Below, one piece after another: positions 27,240 to 43,335 of a stretch of 64,000 nucleotides of DNA. The DNA is from JARRLC01 sp050290865 (GTDB taxonomy: Bacteria > Pseudomonadota > Alphaproteobacteria > Rhizobiales > Rhodomicrobiaceae), in assembly GCA_050290865.1 (NCBI GenBank), contig JBNKIW010000003.1, positions 1-64,000 on the forward strand, in the 5' to 3' direction. The notes under the pieces were generated by a model. That model worked only from the letters and a program-made list of their open reading frames with translations. It made no database searches and was not told where the DNA came from. How positions within the stretch are numbered: position 1 is the stretch's first letter; each line of letters opens with the position of its first letter. Both the position numbers and the translations under genes were made by a program.

Positions 27240-28373
27240 ATGACCGCCACCCCCACGAAAGAGCAGATCATCGCGGAGTTGAACAAGGTAAAAGGACCGG
27301 ACGGGCAGAGCGATATCGTCAGCCTCGGGCTGGTCTCGGAGATCGTGGTCCAGAGCGGCAAAGTCTATTTTTCGATCTCGGTGGCGCCCGAGCGTGCCGG
27401 AGAACTGGAGCCGATGCGCAAGGCCGCGGAGCGTGCCGCCGCGCTGGTTCCGGGTGTCCAGGCCGTGATCGTCACCATGACCGCGGAGCAGACGGGCCCG
27501 ACGGCCGCGTCAGGAAATGGCGCGGGCACCGGTGCGGGCGAGCATGCCCATACCCACGGTCCGCAAGGCGCCGGCCTTCAGGGTATCAAGGACGTCAAGC
27601 ACATCATCGCCGTGGCCTCCGGCAAGGGGGGCGTCGGGAAATCGACGACCTCCGTCAATCTGGCGCTGGCGCTGGCCGCGAACGGCCTCAAAGTGGGACT
27701 GCTCGATGCGGATATCTACGGACCGTCGATTCCGCGGCTGCTGGCGCTCACCGGCGCGCAGATCGACACCGATACGCTGGCCCCTGTGGAGAATTACGGC
27801 ATTAAGGTGATGTCCATGGGCTTTCTCGTTGACGAAGAGACGCCGATGATCTGGCGCGGACCGATGGTGCAGTCGGCGCTGACGCAGCTTCTCAACGACA
27901 TCAACTGGGGAGCGCTCGACATCATGGTCGTCGATATGCCCCCCGGCACGGGCGACGCGCAGCTCACCATGGCGCAGCAGGTGCCGCTGGCGGGGGCCGT
28001 CATCGTCTCGACGCCGCAGGATCTGGCGCTGATCGATGCGCGCAAGGGCCTGAACATGTTCAAGCGCGTCAATGTCCGCCTGCTCGGCATCATCGAGAAT
28101 ATGAGCTACTTCGTCTGCCCGCACTGCAATGGCCGCACCGACATATTCAGTCACGGCGGCGGCAAAGCGGAGGCCGCGAAGCTGGGCGTGCCGCTCCTGG
28201 GCGAAATCCCGCTGGACATCAAAATCCGCGAGACGTCGGACACCGGGCACCCCATCGTCCTCAACGACCCCGAAGGGCCGCATGCGAGGGCCTATCGCGA
28301 CATCGCCACGGCGGTGTGGCAGGCCGTCTCCGGAGGCGCTCAGCGCAGCGCGCCGAAGATCGTGATGGAGTAA
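27240..28373 (+). CDS. mrp: Iron-sulfur cluster carrier protein, Mrp/NBP35 ATPase (ApbC-like)
   Basis: P-loop ATPase that carries 4Fe-4S clusters to target proteins; 377 aa. The start at 27240 has GAGGAG about five bases upstream. A frame open for over 700 codons upstream is the antisense of the neighbouring membrane-protein gene and is not coding. Residues 5-85 are a MIP18-like domain (EQIIAELNKVKGPDG...). A His/Gly linker follows, then the deviant Walker A ASGKGGVGKST, the DADIYGPSIPRLL block, VVDMPPGTGDAQLT and the cluster-binding CPHC near YFVCPHC. All motifs are intact. Confidence 0.96.
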   Translation: MTATPTKEQIIAELNKVKGPDGQSDIVSLGLVSEIVVQSGKVYFSISVAPERAGELEPMRKAAERAAALVPGVQAVIVTMTAEQTGPTAASGNGAGTGAGEHAHTHGPQGAGLQGIKDVKHIIAVASGKGGVGKSTTSVNLALALAANGLKVGLLDADIYGPSIPRLLALTGAQIDTDTLAPVENYGIKVMSMGFLVDEETPMIWRGPMVQSALTQLLNDINWGALDIMVVDMPPGTGDAQLTMAQQVPLAGAVIVSTPQDLALIDARKGLNMFKRVNVRLLGIIENMSYFVCPHCNGRTDIFSHGGGKAEAAKLGVPLLGEIPLDIKIRETSDTGHPIVLNDPEGPHARAYRDIATAVWQAVSGGAQRSAPKIVME

Positions 28374-29071
28374 TGGCGAAAAAAGGCGGGTGCCGCCCCC
28401 GCACCCGCCACTCTGGCCGTACGCGCCTACGAGATACGCCACTGCTAGCCAAGGCGCGATCCGTATGAATGCGTAGAACATTTCTCTTGGATAAAGCATC
28501 CTCTCGGTTGAGCGCAGACAAGCGCATCTCGCTTGAGTTGTGTTCGTCGTCGCATTGCGCAGTCTCCAGCGCGCTGCACTCTTGGCCTGCGTACCGCCGG
28601 CAAACTAGTTCACAGAACCGTTAAAGTATTTCGTGACGCTGATCAAAATAAGAGGCATGAATTCAATACGCTCGCGGCGTGAAGCAAGCCCATTCTTGAT
28701 GGAATCCAGAGCCGCATGTCTCGTTTCCTCCACGAGAATACTTGCAAGTCGGTGCATGTCATCTGGACGAGTTGGTTTTCAGCCTTAGCCACGGATTCGT
28801 GATGCCCGGGCGCTTCCGGGTGCGGGCAGGGCGAAAAACTTCATAATGTCGCCAAAATCTGTTAAATATCGTATGCGAATGTCCGCCAAAGGCGGCAAAT
28901 GTTGTATTTTGGCTCTAGTCAGCCTGCGTTGATTGTGATACGCAACCACCCTCAGCGCCTTTAAATGACCTAGGTTTTGGGCATCTCGCCAGCGGAACCC
29001 TCTGAGAAATTAGTGGTTCGCTGGCTGGTGCGTTATGCTTTTGTCGGCGGGCGCGCAATGTTGCTCCATGA
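28374..29071. other. Long intergenic region with no gene seen
   Basis: Nearly 700 bases lie between mrp and tRNA-Trp. Apart from the hairpin at 28385-28409, it contains an AT-rich section around 28845-28915 bounded by the inverted pair GCCAAAAT (28851-28858) and ATTTTGGC (28906-28913), with a smaller CGCC-AAA-GGCG hairpin inside. No open frame has coding character. A small RNA or the promoter of the tRNA/secE operon may be present. Confidence 0.45.
28379..28409 (-). terminator. Terminator-like hairpin facing back toward mrp
   Basis: A perfect nine-base stem GGCGGGTGC (28385-28393) / GCACCCGCC (28401-28409) with a seven-base loop. On the minus strand it is followed by six T residues (28384-28379), so it has intrinsic terminator form for transcripts entering mrp from the right. 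On the plus strand it is just after the mrp stop but lacks a T-run. Confidence 0.6.
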
Positions 29072-29148
29072 AGGAGTGTAGCTCAATCGGCTAGAGCACC
29101 GGTCTCCAAAACCGGGGGTTGGGGGTTCGAGTCCCTCCACTCCTGCCA
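29072..29148 (+). tRNA. trnW: tRNA-Trp (anticodon CCA)
   Basis: The acceptor stem AGGAGTG (29072-29078) pairs with CACTCCT (29138-29144), followed by discriminator G and an encoded CCA end. The D arm contains AGCTCAATCGGCTAGAGC, the anticodon loop is CTCCAAA with CCA as anticodon, and the T arm has GGTTCGAGTCC. It sits just upstream of secE, its usual place in many proteobacteria. Confidence 0.97.
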
Positions 29149-29217
29149 GGAGTTGCCGTAAGTTCTGGCCGCTGAGGTGTGCTCCGGACGGCAGGCGCAA
29201 GAGGTTTGATTTTCCGC

Positions 29218-29415
29218 ATGGCTAAGACGAGCCCCTTCGAATTCGTTCAGCAGGTCCGGTCCGAGGTCTCCAAGGTAACTTGGCCGACGCGGAGCGAGAC
29301 GATCGTGACCACGGTGATGGTGGTCATCATGGCGGTGATCGCCGCGATTTTCTTTATGGCTGCCGACACAGTCATGCATTGGGGGGTGGTGAGTTTGCTG
29401 GGGCTGGCCCGGTAG
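29218..29415 (+). CDS. secE: Preprotein translocase subunit SecE
   Basis: The 65-aa essential subunit of the SecYEG channel, short single-helix form. It has the conserved amphipathic start FEFVQQVRSEVSKVTWPTRSE, in which KVTWP is the family hallmark, then one transmembrane helix (TTVMVVIMAVIAAIFFMAADTVM). The ATG at 29218 fits the family, while an upstream in-frame start at 29179 would add 13 unrelated residues. It lies between tRNA-Trp and nusG. Confidence 0.96.
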   Translation: MAKTSPFEFVQQVRSEVSKVTWPTRSETIVTTVMVVIMAVIAAIFFMAADTVMHWGVVSLLGLAR

Positions 29416-29451
29416 TCTTAAACGCATCGTTAAACAACAACGAGTAAAACC

Positions 29452-29982
29452 ATGACGAAGCGTTGGTATATTGTTCATGCTCATTCGAATTTCGAGAAGA
29501 AGGTAGCCGAGGCGATCAAGGAGCGTGCGGCGACAGCGGGCCTTGGGCACCTGTTCGATGAAGTGCTTGTGCCGATGGAGGAGGTGGCCGAAGTCCGGCG
29601 CGGCCGCAAGGTCAGCGCGGAGCGGAAGTTTTTTCCCGGCTATGTACTCGTGAAGATGGAGATGACCGATCAGGCCTATCATCTGATCAAGAACACCCCG
29701 AAAGTGACCGGGTTTTTGGGGGCGAACAACAAGCCCCAGGCGATTTCCGAAACCGAGGCGGGGCGTATCCTTCAACAGGTTCAGGAAGGCGTCGAGCGTC
29801 CGAAACCGTCAGTCACGTTCGAGATCGGCGAGCAGGTGCGCGTCGCGGACGGGCCTTTTGCTTCGTTCAGCGGCCATGTCGAGGAAGTCGATGAAGAACG
29901 CGCGCGATTGAAAGTAGCAGTTTCCATCTTCGGCCGGGCAACCCCGGTCGAACTCGAATACGGGCAGGTCGAAAAGGTCTGA
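29452..29982 (+). CDS. nusG: Transcription elongation/antitermination factor NusG
   Basis: A 176-aa RNAP-binding factor that links transcription to Rho and to the ribosome. The NGN domain begins RWYIVHAHSNFEKKVAEAIKERA, the conserved KRKxFPGYVLV segment appears as ERKFFPGYVLVKMEM, and the C-terminal KOW domain shows EIGEQVRVADGPFASFSGHVEEVDEERARLKV. Length is normal. It is 36 bases after secE and upstream of the L11 operon. Confidence 0.97.
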   Translation: MTKRWYIVHAHSNFEKKVAEAIKERAATAGLGHLFDEVLVPMEEVAEVRRGRKVSAERKFFPGYVLVKMEMTDQAYHLIKNTPKVTGFLGANNKPQAISETEAGRILQQVQEGVERPKPSVTFEIGEQVRVADGPFASFSGHVEEVDEERARLKVAVSIFGRATPVELEYGQVEKV

Positions 29983-29994
29983 TCTGTTCGTGTC

Positions 29995-30074
29995 GCATCA
30001 ATCCTGGCGGAGCCGGACAAAATTGATGCGCAGGCATTGCATCAATCCTGGCGGGGCCAGGCAAAAATTGATGT
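29995..30074 (+). repeat. Two tandem hairpin repeats between nusG and rplK
   Basis: Two copies with a 44-base period. Each has outer arms GCATCAAT and ATTGATGC (29995-30002 with 30022-30029; 30039-30046 with 30067-30074, the last position T). Inside, copy two has a perfect CCTGGC-GGG-GCCAGG stem, and copy one a slightly weaker version. The pair could be mobile REP-like units or a leader structure for the rplK operon. Confidence 0.7.
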
Positions 30075-30174
30075 GCAAGCATATGCGGGAGGGCGTCCGG
30101 TCAAGCCATAGACCGGGAGTCCGTACCGCGGCACCCTTAACACAAGGAACCCGTCGGGTTCGAAGGGATATGAA

Positions 30175-30606
30175 ATGGCAAAGAAAATAGCAGGGACACT
30201 GAAACTGCAGGTGCCTGCCGGGCAGGCCAATCCGTCGCCGCCGATCGGCCCGGCGCTGGGCCAGCGCGGCCTCAACATCATGGAGTTTTGCAAGGCCGTC
30301 AACGCCGCGACGAAGGAACTCGAGCCCGGCGCGCCGGTCCCGGTGGTCATCACCTATTACCAGGACAAATCCTTCACCTTCCAGATGAAGACGCCACCGG
30401 CGAGCCACCTTCTGAAAAAGGCGGCCAAGGTTGGTGCGGGCTCGAAGGAGCCGGGCAAAAGTGCGCCAGTCGGAACGGTCACCTCGGCGCAAATTCGCGA
30501 GATCGCGGAGATCAAGCTGAAGGATTTGAACGCGAATGATGTGGAGCAAGCGATGAAGATCGTTGCTGGCTCGGCACGTTCCATGGGATTGAGAGTTGAA
30601 GGGTGA
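30175..30606 (+). CDS. rplK: 50S ribosomal protein L11
   Basis: The 143-aa L11 of the GTPase-associated centre. It shows the N-terminal GTLKLQVPAGQANPSPPIGP and GQRGLNIMEFCKAVNAAT, the linker, and a C-terminal rRNA-binding domain with KDLNANDVEQAMKIVAGSARSMGLRVEG. Length is normal. Its stop codon overlaps the in-frame GTG of rplA's reading frame, so the two are probably translationally coupled, as in other bacteria where L1 controls both. Confidence 0.98.
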   Translation: MAKKIAGTLKLQVPAGQANPSPPIGPALGQRGLNIMEFCKAVNAATKELEPGAPVPVVITYYQDKSFTFQMKTPPASHLLKKAAKVGAGSKEPGKSAPVGTVTSAQIREIAEIKLKDLNANDVEQAMKIVAGSARSMGLRVEG

Positions 30607-30611
30607 GCGCC

Positions 30612-31322
30612 GTGGCAACTTCTGGTAAACGACTAGCTGCCGTCCGCAAAGGGATCGACCCGTTCAAACTCTATCCGGTGGAAGAGGCTGTGAAGCTCTT
30701 GAAGGAACGGGCCAAAGCGAAGTTCGACGAAACGATCGAGATCGCCCTGAATCTCGGCGTTGATCCGCGTCACGCCGATCAGAATGTCCGCGGTGTCTGC
30801 AATCTGCCCAACGGCACGGGCCGCTCGGTCCGCGTCGCTGTGTTTGCCAAGGACGCGCTCGCCGAGGCGGCAAAAAAGGCAGGCGCGGATATCGTCGGCG
30901 CCGAAGATCTCGTCGAGCAGATTCAGAAAGGCAATATCGACTTCGACAGGTGCATCGCCACTCCGGACATGATGCCGCTCGTCGGCCGCCTGGGCAAGGT
31001 GCTCGGGCCGCGCGGCCTCATGCCGAACCCGAAGGTTGGAACGGTCACGGCCGACGTCGCTGGCGCCATCTCGGCAGCCAAGGCCGGTGCCGTGCAGTTC
31101 CGCGCCGAGAAAGCGGGTATCGTCCATGCCGGCATCGGCAAGGCGAGCTTCAGCGAGGAGGCGCTTCTCGAAAACGCCCGCGCCTTTGCCGACGCAGTGA
31201 TGAAAGCCAAGCCAAGTGGCGCCAAGGGCACCTATGTGAAGAGAATTGCGCTCAGTTCCAGCATGGGAGTTGGCGTGCGTATCGAACCGGCGACGCTCAC
31301 AGGAGCACAGCAAGCGGGGTAG
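30612..31322 (+). CDS. rplA: 50S ribosomal protein L1
   Basis: A 236-aa protein of the L1 stalk and, in many bacteria, translational repressor of its own operon. The GTG at 30612 is preferred, with GAAGG nine bases upstream; an earlier in-frame GTG at 30603 would add three residues. Typical segments include FDETIEIALNLGVDPRHADQ, VRGVCNLPNGTGRSVRVAVFA, the signature MMPLVGRLGKVLGPRGLMPNPK and TYVKRIALSSSMGVGVRIE. A GC-rich hairpin follows about 20 bases after the stop. Confidence 0.97.
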   Translation: MATSGKRLAAVRKGIDPFKLYPVEEAVKLLKERAKAKFDETIEIALNLGVDPRHADQNVRGVCNLPNGTGRSVRVAVFAKDALAEAAKKAGADIVGAEDLVEQIQKGNIDFDRCIATPDMMPLVGRLGKVLGPRGLMPNPKVGTVTADVAGAISAAKAGAVQFRAEKAGIVHAGIGKASFSEEALLENARAFADAVMKAKPSGAKGTYVKRIALSSSMGVGVRIEPATLTGAQQAG

Positions 31323-31679
31323 ATAGCGAAAAGGCATACGCCGCCGGATGTTCGGCGGCCTTCGAGTTTCAGGCACGAAGGTGTCTGGAGAGCGTGCCAA
31401 CCGTCAGCCGGCGGCTGGCGCGTAAACCTGTCCGAGACTGCAGGCGCTGGAACGGCTTAATCGTGTGGTTTGCGCCACATGGCCGGCATAGACGGGGTAC
31501 GAACAGAATCATCTCGGCCTCTTGACCTGAGGCCGTGGCGGTTTTGGCGGAACCCGGGACGGGACCCAGTGTCAGGGCTCGCCCTGACGAATTGAGCCGG
31601 CGGACGGTTCCTTCTTGCCGCGATCGATCGAGCATCGCGGCGGGGATGGTCTCTTCCGCCAAAGTGACTGGAGAAGACT
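31323..31679 (+). promoter_or_regulatory. rplJ leader region with hairpins and probable L10-binding sequence
   Basis: The 357-base gap begins with a perfect stem GCCGCCG (31340-31346) / CGGCGGC (31353-31359) that resembles a terminator or attenuator. It contains AAACCTGTCCGAGACTGCAG (about 31425-31442) followed by GGCTTAAT, which I recognise as conserved in alphaproteobacterial L10 leaders, where L10-L7/L12 represses rplJL translation. A second perfect hairpin GTCAGGG-CTCG-CCCTGAC is at 31571-31588. The binding role is inferred. Confidence 0.6.
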
Positions 31680-32201
31680 GTGCCAACAGCCGAAAAACAG
31701 GCGCTCGTCGAGGAACTCGGCGGCATCTTTGCGAAAGCCGGTGTTGTCGTGGTGGCTCACTATGCCGGTCTCACAGTTGCCCAGATGCAGGATTTCCGCC
31801 GCCGCATGCGTCAGGCAGGCGGTTCGGTCCGCGTCACCAAGAACAGGCTCGCCAAAATCGCTCTAGAAGGGAATCCCGCCAAAGGTATGGCGGACTACCT
31901 GAAGGGCCAGACGGTGCTCGCTTATTCCGAGGACCCTGTCGCCGCGGCGAAGATCGCCCGCGGTTTCGCCAAGGACAATGCCAAATACGTCATCCTGGGC
32001 GGCGCGATGGGGGACAAGGTGCTCGACCCGGAAGGGGTCGATGAGGTTGCCAACATGCCGTCGCGTGAGGAACTCATCGCGACCATCGCAGGCATGATTG
32101 GCGCCCCGGCAGGCAATCTGGTCGCCGCGATTGGCGCGCCCGCTTCCGACATTGCCGGCATTCTTTCGACACTGGAAGACCGGCAGAAGGAAGCGGCTTG
32201 A
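31680..32201 (+). CDS. rplJ: 50S ribosomal protein L10
   Basis: A 173-aa base of the L7/L12 stalk. It starts with GTG at 31680, after GGAGAAG. Conserved features are the LVEELGGIFAKAGVVVVAHYAGLTVAQM start, the RNA-binding RRMRQAGGSVRVTKNRLAKIAL and the C-terminal helix that binds L7/L12 dimers (LVAAIGAPASDIAGILSTLE). Length is normal for alphaproteobacteria. The long leader upstream is the usual site of autoregulation. Confidence 0.97.
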   Translation: MPTAEKQALVEELGGIFAKAGVVVVAHYAGLTVAQMQDFRRRMRQAGGSVRVTKNRLAKIALEGNPAKGMADYLKGQTVLAYSEDPVAAAKIARGFAKDNAKYVILGGAMGDKVLDPEGVDEVANMPSREELIATIAGMIGAPAGNLVAAIGAPASDIAGILSTLEDRQKEAA

Positions 32202-32272
32202 CGGGCAACGAGTTGAGATCGGTTGCGTGCGCTCGCGCTGCACCAGATTAAAGACATGGAAACGGATAGAAA

Positions 32273-32653
32273 ATGACTGCTGACCTGAAAACCCTGGCGG
32301 AAAAGATCGTGGGGCTGACCCTTCTCGAAGCCGCCGAACTGAAAAAGATCCTCAAGGACGAATACGGCATCGAGCCGGCCGCCGGTGGCGCCGTCATGAT
32401 GGCCGGTCCAGCCGACGCGGCCGCGGCACCAGCCGAGGAGCAGACTGAATTCAACGTCATCCTGGCCAGCGCGGGCGCCCAGAAGATCAACGTGATCAAG
32501 GAAGTGCGCGCCATCACCGGGCTTGGCCTGAAGGAAGCCAAGGACCTCGTCGAGGGCGCTCCGAAGGCGATCAAGGAAGGCGTGCCCAAGGAAGAGGCCG
32601 AGGAAATCAAGAAGAAGGTCGAGGCCGCCGGCGCGACCGTCGAGATCAAGTAA
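32273..32653 (+). CDS. rplL: 50S ribosomal protein L7/L12
   Basis: The 126-aa flexible stalk protein that recruits translational GTPases. The N-terminal dimerisation part (KTLAEKIVGLTLLEAAELKKIL) is followed by an Ala-rich hinge (ADAAAAPAEEQ) and the C-terminal domain with FNVILASAGAQKINVIKEVR and GLGLKEAKDLVEGAPKAIKEG. It is about 70 bases after rplJ. A hairpin separates it from rpoB. Confidence 0.98.
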   Translation: MTADLKTLAEKIVGLTLLEAAELKKILKDEYGIEPAAGGAVMMAGPADAAAAPAEEQTEFNVILASAGAQKINVIKEVRAITGLGLKEAKDLVEGAPKAIKEGVPKEEAEEIKKKVEAAGATVEIK

Positions 32654-32664
32654 TGCCGCGGGGC

Positions 32665-32685
32665 GGGAGGCCCATGAAGCCTCCC
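32665..32685 (+). promoter_or_regulatory. Hairpin in the rplL-rpoB spacer, possible attenuator or processing site
   Basis: A perfect seven-base stem GGGAGGC (32665-32671) / GCCTCCC (32679-32685) with a seven-base loop lies 12 bases after the rplL stop. It is followed by CCCTTCATT rather than a clean T-run, so it would be at most a partial terminator. The rplL-rpoB spacer of E. coli has an attenuator and an RNase III site, making a similar role plausible. Confidence 0.5.
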
Positions 32686-32781
32686 CCCTTCATTGCGGGT
32701 CGACAACATGACGGTTCCCCACAAGCGCCCGCGCCGGCGCGTTTGTGGCGAGCCGTTTACGAGTGATTATGAGGAGATGAA

Positions 32782-36900
<4,119 letters not shown>

Positions 36901-37080
36901 AGAGATACAAGACGCCGGAGCGGCTGGTGCAAGAGGATCGGCCGCTCATGCCAGAGTTAACGCTGAGAAACGGGAAGTTTACAGCCGCGACCTTGCATCA
37001 GCTCATCGGACCGCAATCCTCGCACATGCGGCCCGGTGCAGTAAAAAGGTCAAGGGTGTGCTTGCCAACAGGAGTTACGG

Positions 37081-41304
<4,224 letters not shown>

Positions 41305-41765
41305 AGACGAGCCCACATACAAGGGGTGCGCTGGTGTTCCTTCTGGCGCCCCCCTTTTCTTTCACCGTCTGGGCGGCTTCCCGGATTGCGGCAGCCGGGA
41401 GAGCGGAAAGAGTACGGCCGACAGGAGCCTCGGCGGCCCACCGCTTGTGGGAAACACACACCAGCGGGAAAGCCTGAGCGGCCGCATTAACGTATTCGCA
41501 ACTTTTTCGACGCGTGACGCAGCTTGCTCTTGGAAAATCCGTAAACTTTGGTTATTTTGTGAATTCGCACTACTAAGCTTGGTTGCAGACCGGTGAGAGT
41601 AAAATAAGAAGCTTCACCCGTTAAGGGCCGGCTGCGGTATGGGTCAGACGAGCAACATAGCAACGAACTGAAGCTGAAGATGTCGGGAAGTTCTGTTAGG
41701 CGTACCGCTTGCAGGGCCTGTGGGGTCATCTTTGCAGCTCCAGTTGGTTTGGGAGTGCCAGCATA
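41305..41765. other. Post-rpoC intergenic region
   Basis: These 461 bases hold the rpoC terminator at the left and an AT-richer section (41490-41620) that probably contains the promoter of the next gene. No open frame in it looks coding, and there is no trace of the ribosomal protein S12 gene that usually follows rpoC. Confidence 0.5.
41323..41364 (+). terminator. Intrinsic terminator after rpoC
   Basis: GGGGTGCGC (41323-41331) pairs with GCGCCCCCC (41346-41354), with a single internal mismatch and a 14-base loop, followed directly by TTTTCTTTC. It lies 19 bases past the rpoC stop codon, consistent with the end of the rpl-rpo operon. Confidence 0.8.
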
Positions 41766-42707
41766 ATGTCCGGGGAAAAGCCTGGGAAACCGCGCGGGGC
41801 TCTATTTCTATTTGGCAGTCTTGGGGCAGCCTTTCTTTTCAGCGCGGGCTTCCTTTTCGTGACGGGGCAACTTGCTGCGGAACAAAGCCTGCGGGACGCA
41901 TCGCGGAAGAGCGGCGCGGTTGATGAAGGGGCCGCGGGCGCGGAAACGCCCGCCTTTTCACTGCGTATCAAGAAGGACGTTGATCGGATCAAATTGAAGG
42001 GCACCATGCCCTCCGAGGAAGACCACAAGACGCTCCTCGGTCTGGTCAAGGCGAACTTCGCGTCCGTGTATATAAAAGATCGCGTGAAATCCGCCAAAGG
42101 CACCGCAAGGACCAATGTGAAGGTCGGCAGCGTCAATTTCGCGCTGAAAGTCCTGAGCTGCCTGGAGACGGGGACAGCCAACGTCGACAGCGACAAGGTG
42201 ACGCTTGGCGGCGTGGCTGCGACGAGCGCGCTCTATGAGGAAGCGTGGGACCGTGTCGATAAAGGGCGCCCGACTGGCGTGCATGTCGAGATCTCCGGCA
42301 TAAAGCCGCCGTCCGAGGCACCGACATGGACCGCGATTTACAGTAACGGTCATCTGAGCATGACCGGAGTGGTTCCCGACGAAGGCAAGAAGAAGGTTCT
42401 GGAAACCGCCGCCCGCGAATTGTTCGGCCAAGCAAGCTATGTCAGGACCGGCGTCGTGGAGACCACGCCTGACAATTGGATGGCGGCCGCGCTACATTCC
42501 CTGCAACTTTTGCGCAATCTCGAACGGGGGACTGTGGAGATAACCGACCAGTCCATTCGTGTCGAAGGAAAAGCCGCCGACGAGACCGTCCTGAAGACGG
42601 TTGATAAGCTGGCGGACAAATATCCACGGGGCTTTGCGCTGAACAGCAAGGTGGTCACCGAGAAACACGCCACCGAGCCAACGTATCAGTCGCCGGGCGA
42701 AGACTGA
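41766..42707 (+). CDS. Membrane-anchored protein with BON-like repeats
   Basis: A 313-aa protein. It has an N-terminal transmembrane or signal-anchor helix (GALFLFGSLGAAFLFSAGFLFVTGQ, about 11-35) followed by a soluble region with three weakly similar units of about 75 residues. Each begins with an alternating-strand motif such as RIKLKGTMPSEEDHKTLLGLV, SNGHLSMTGVVPDEGKKKVL and DQSIRVEGKAADETVLKTV. The pattern, a beta-strand, GxxP and a helix with small residues, is that of BON domains as found before OmpA domains. No OmpA peptidoglycan-binding domain is present here. Function is unknown, probably envelope-related. Confidence 0.65.
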   Translation: MSGEKPGKPRGALFLFGSLGAAFLFSAGFLFVTGQLAAEQSLRDASRKSGAVDEGAAGAETPAFSLRIKKDVDRIKLKGTMPSEEDHKTLLGLVKANFASVYIKDRVKSAKGTARTNVKVGSVNFALKVLSCLETGTANVDSDKVTLGGVAATSALYEEAWDRVDKGRPTGVHVEISGIKPPSEAPTWTAIYSNGHLSMTGVVPDEGKKKVLETAARELFGQASYVRTGVVETTPDNWMAAALHSLQLLRNLERGTVEITDQSIRVEGKAADETVLKTVDKLADKYPRGFALNSKVVTEKHATEPTYQSPGED

Positions 42708-42847
42708 GGCGGCGGCGTTTTGAACGATACGCGTGCGGGTGGCAGCGTATGATCACATGTGCGGCGTGTCCTGCTTTCCTCGCGGGGCACGCGCATTAAC
42801 TCGCTGTATGCCCCAATCCCCTTCCGCCTCCCCACCCAGGATACCGC

Positions 42848-43204
42848 ATGAACGCTCCTCAGCAGCCGCGTCGCATCACCTATGCCGATTTCGAAACGGT
42901 CGATATCCGCGTCGGAACGGTCATCGACGCTCAGCATTCTTCCGGCACACGCAAGCCTGCCATCAAGCTGTGGATCGACTTCGGCCCCGATGTGGGAGTG
43001 AAGAAGAGTTCGGCGCAGATCACCCGCCATTATACACCCGACGCCCTGATCGGGCGGCAGGTGGCGGCGGTGGTCAATTTCCCGCCGCGCCAGATCGGCA
43101 AGTTCATGTCCGAGGTGTTGACGCTGGGCTTTCCCGATGCCGAAGGCGACGTGGTCCTGATCGCGCCCACGCACAAGGTGCCTGACGGCGGCAAACTCTT
43201 CTGA
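42848..43204 (+). CDS. CsaA-like tRNA-binding-domain protein
   Basis: A 118-aa free-standing EMAP-II-like OB-fold protein of the CsaA family. It has the family start ADFETVDIRVGTVIDAQ, the middle KLWIDFGPDVGVKKSSAQIT, and the conserved C-terminal VNFPPRQIGKFMSEVLTLGF and VVLIAPTHKVPDGGKLF. CsaA proteins bind tRNA and have been proposed as chaperones for exported proteins; the true substrate is unclear. Length is normal. Both neighbours are of unknown function. Confidence 0.93.
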   Translation: MNAPQQPRRITYADFETVDIRVGTVIDAQHSSGTRKPAIKLWIDFGPDVGVKKSSAQITRHYTPDALIGRQVAAVVNFPPRQIGKFMSEVLTLGFPDAEGDVVLIAPTHKVPDGGKLF

Positions 43205-43335
43205 CGCCCCGGGGCCGCCTGCCCGCGCCGCTGTCTCCTGTGGACAGCCATTGGCGCGAGGTTGCGTGCCACTGGTCCCGTTGCCGCGTATCCCTCACCA
43301 TTTGCATAGTGATTCGCAATTGGGCGGGGGCATTC

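Noticed and set aside
28374..29071. CRISPR array or repeat array in the long spacer before tRNA-Trp
   Set aside because: There are no direct repeats with regular spacing; only single hairpins are visible. No CRISPR array was noticed anywhere in the window.
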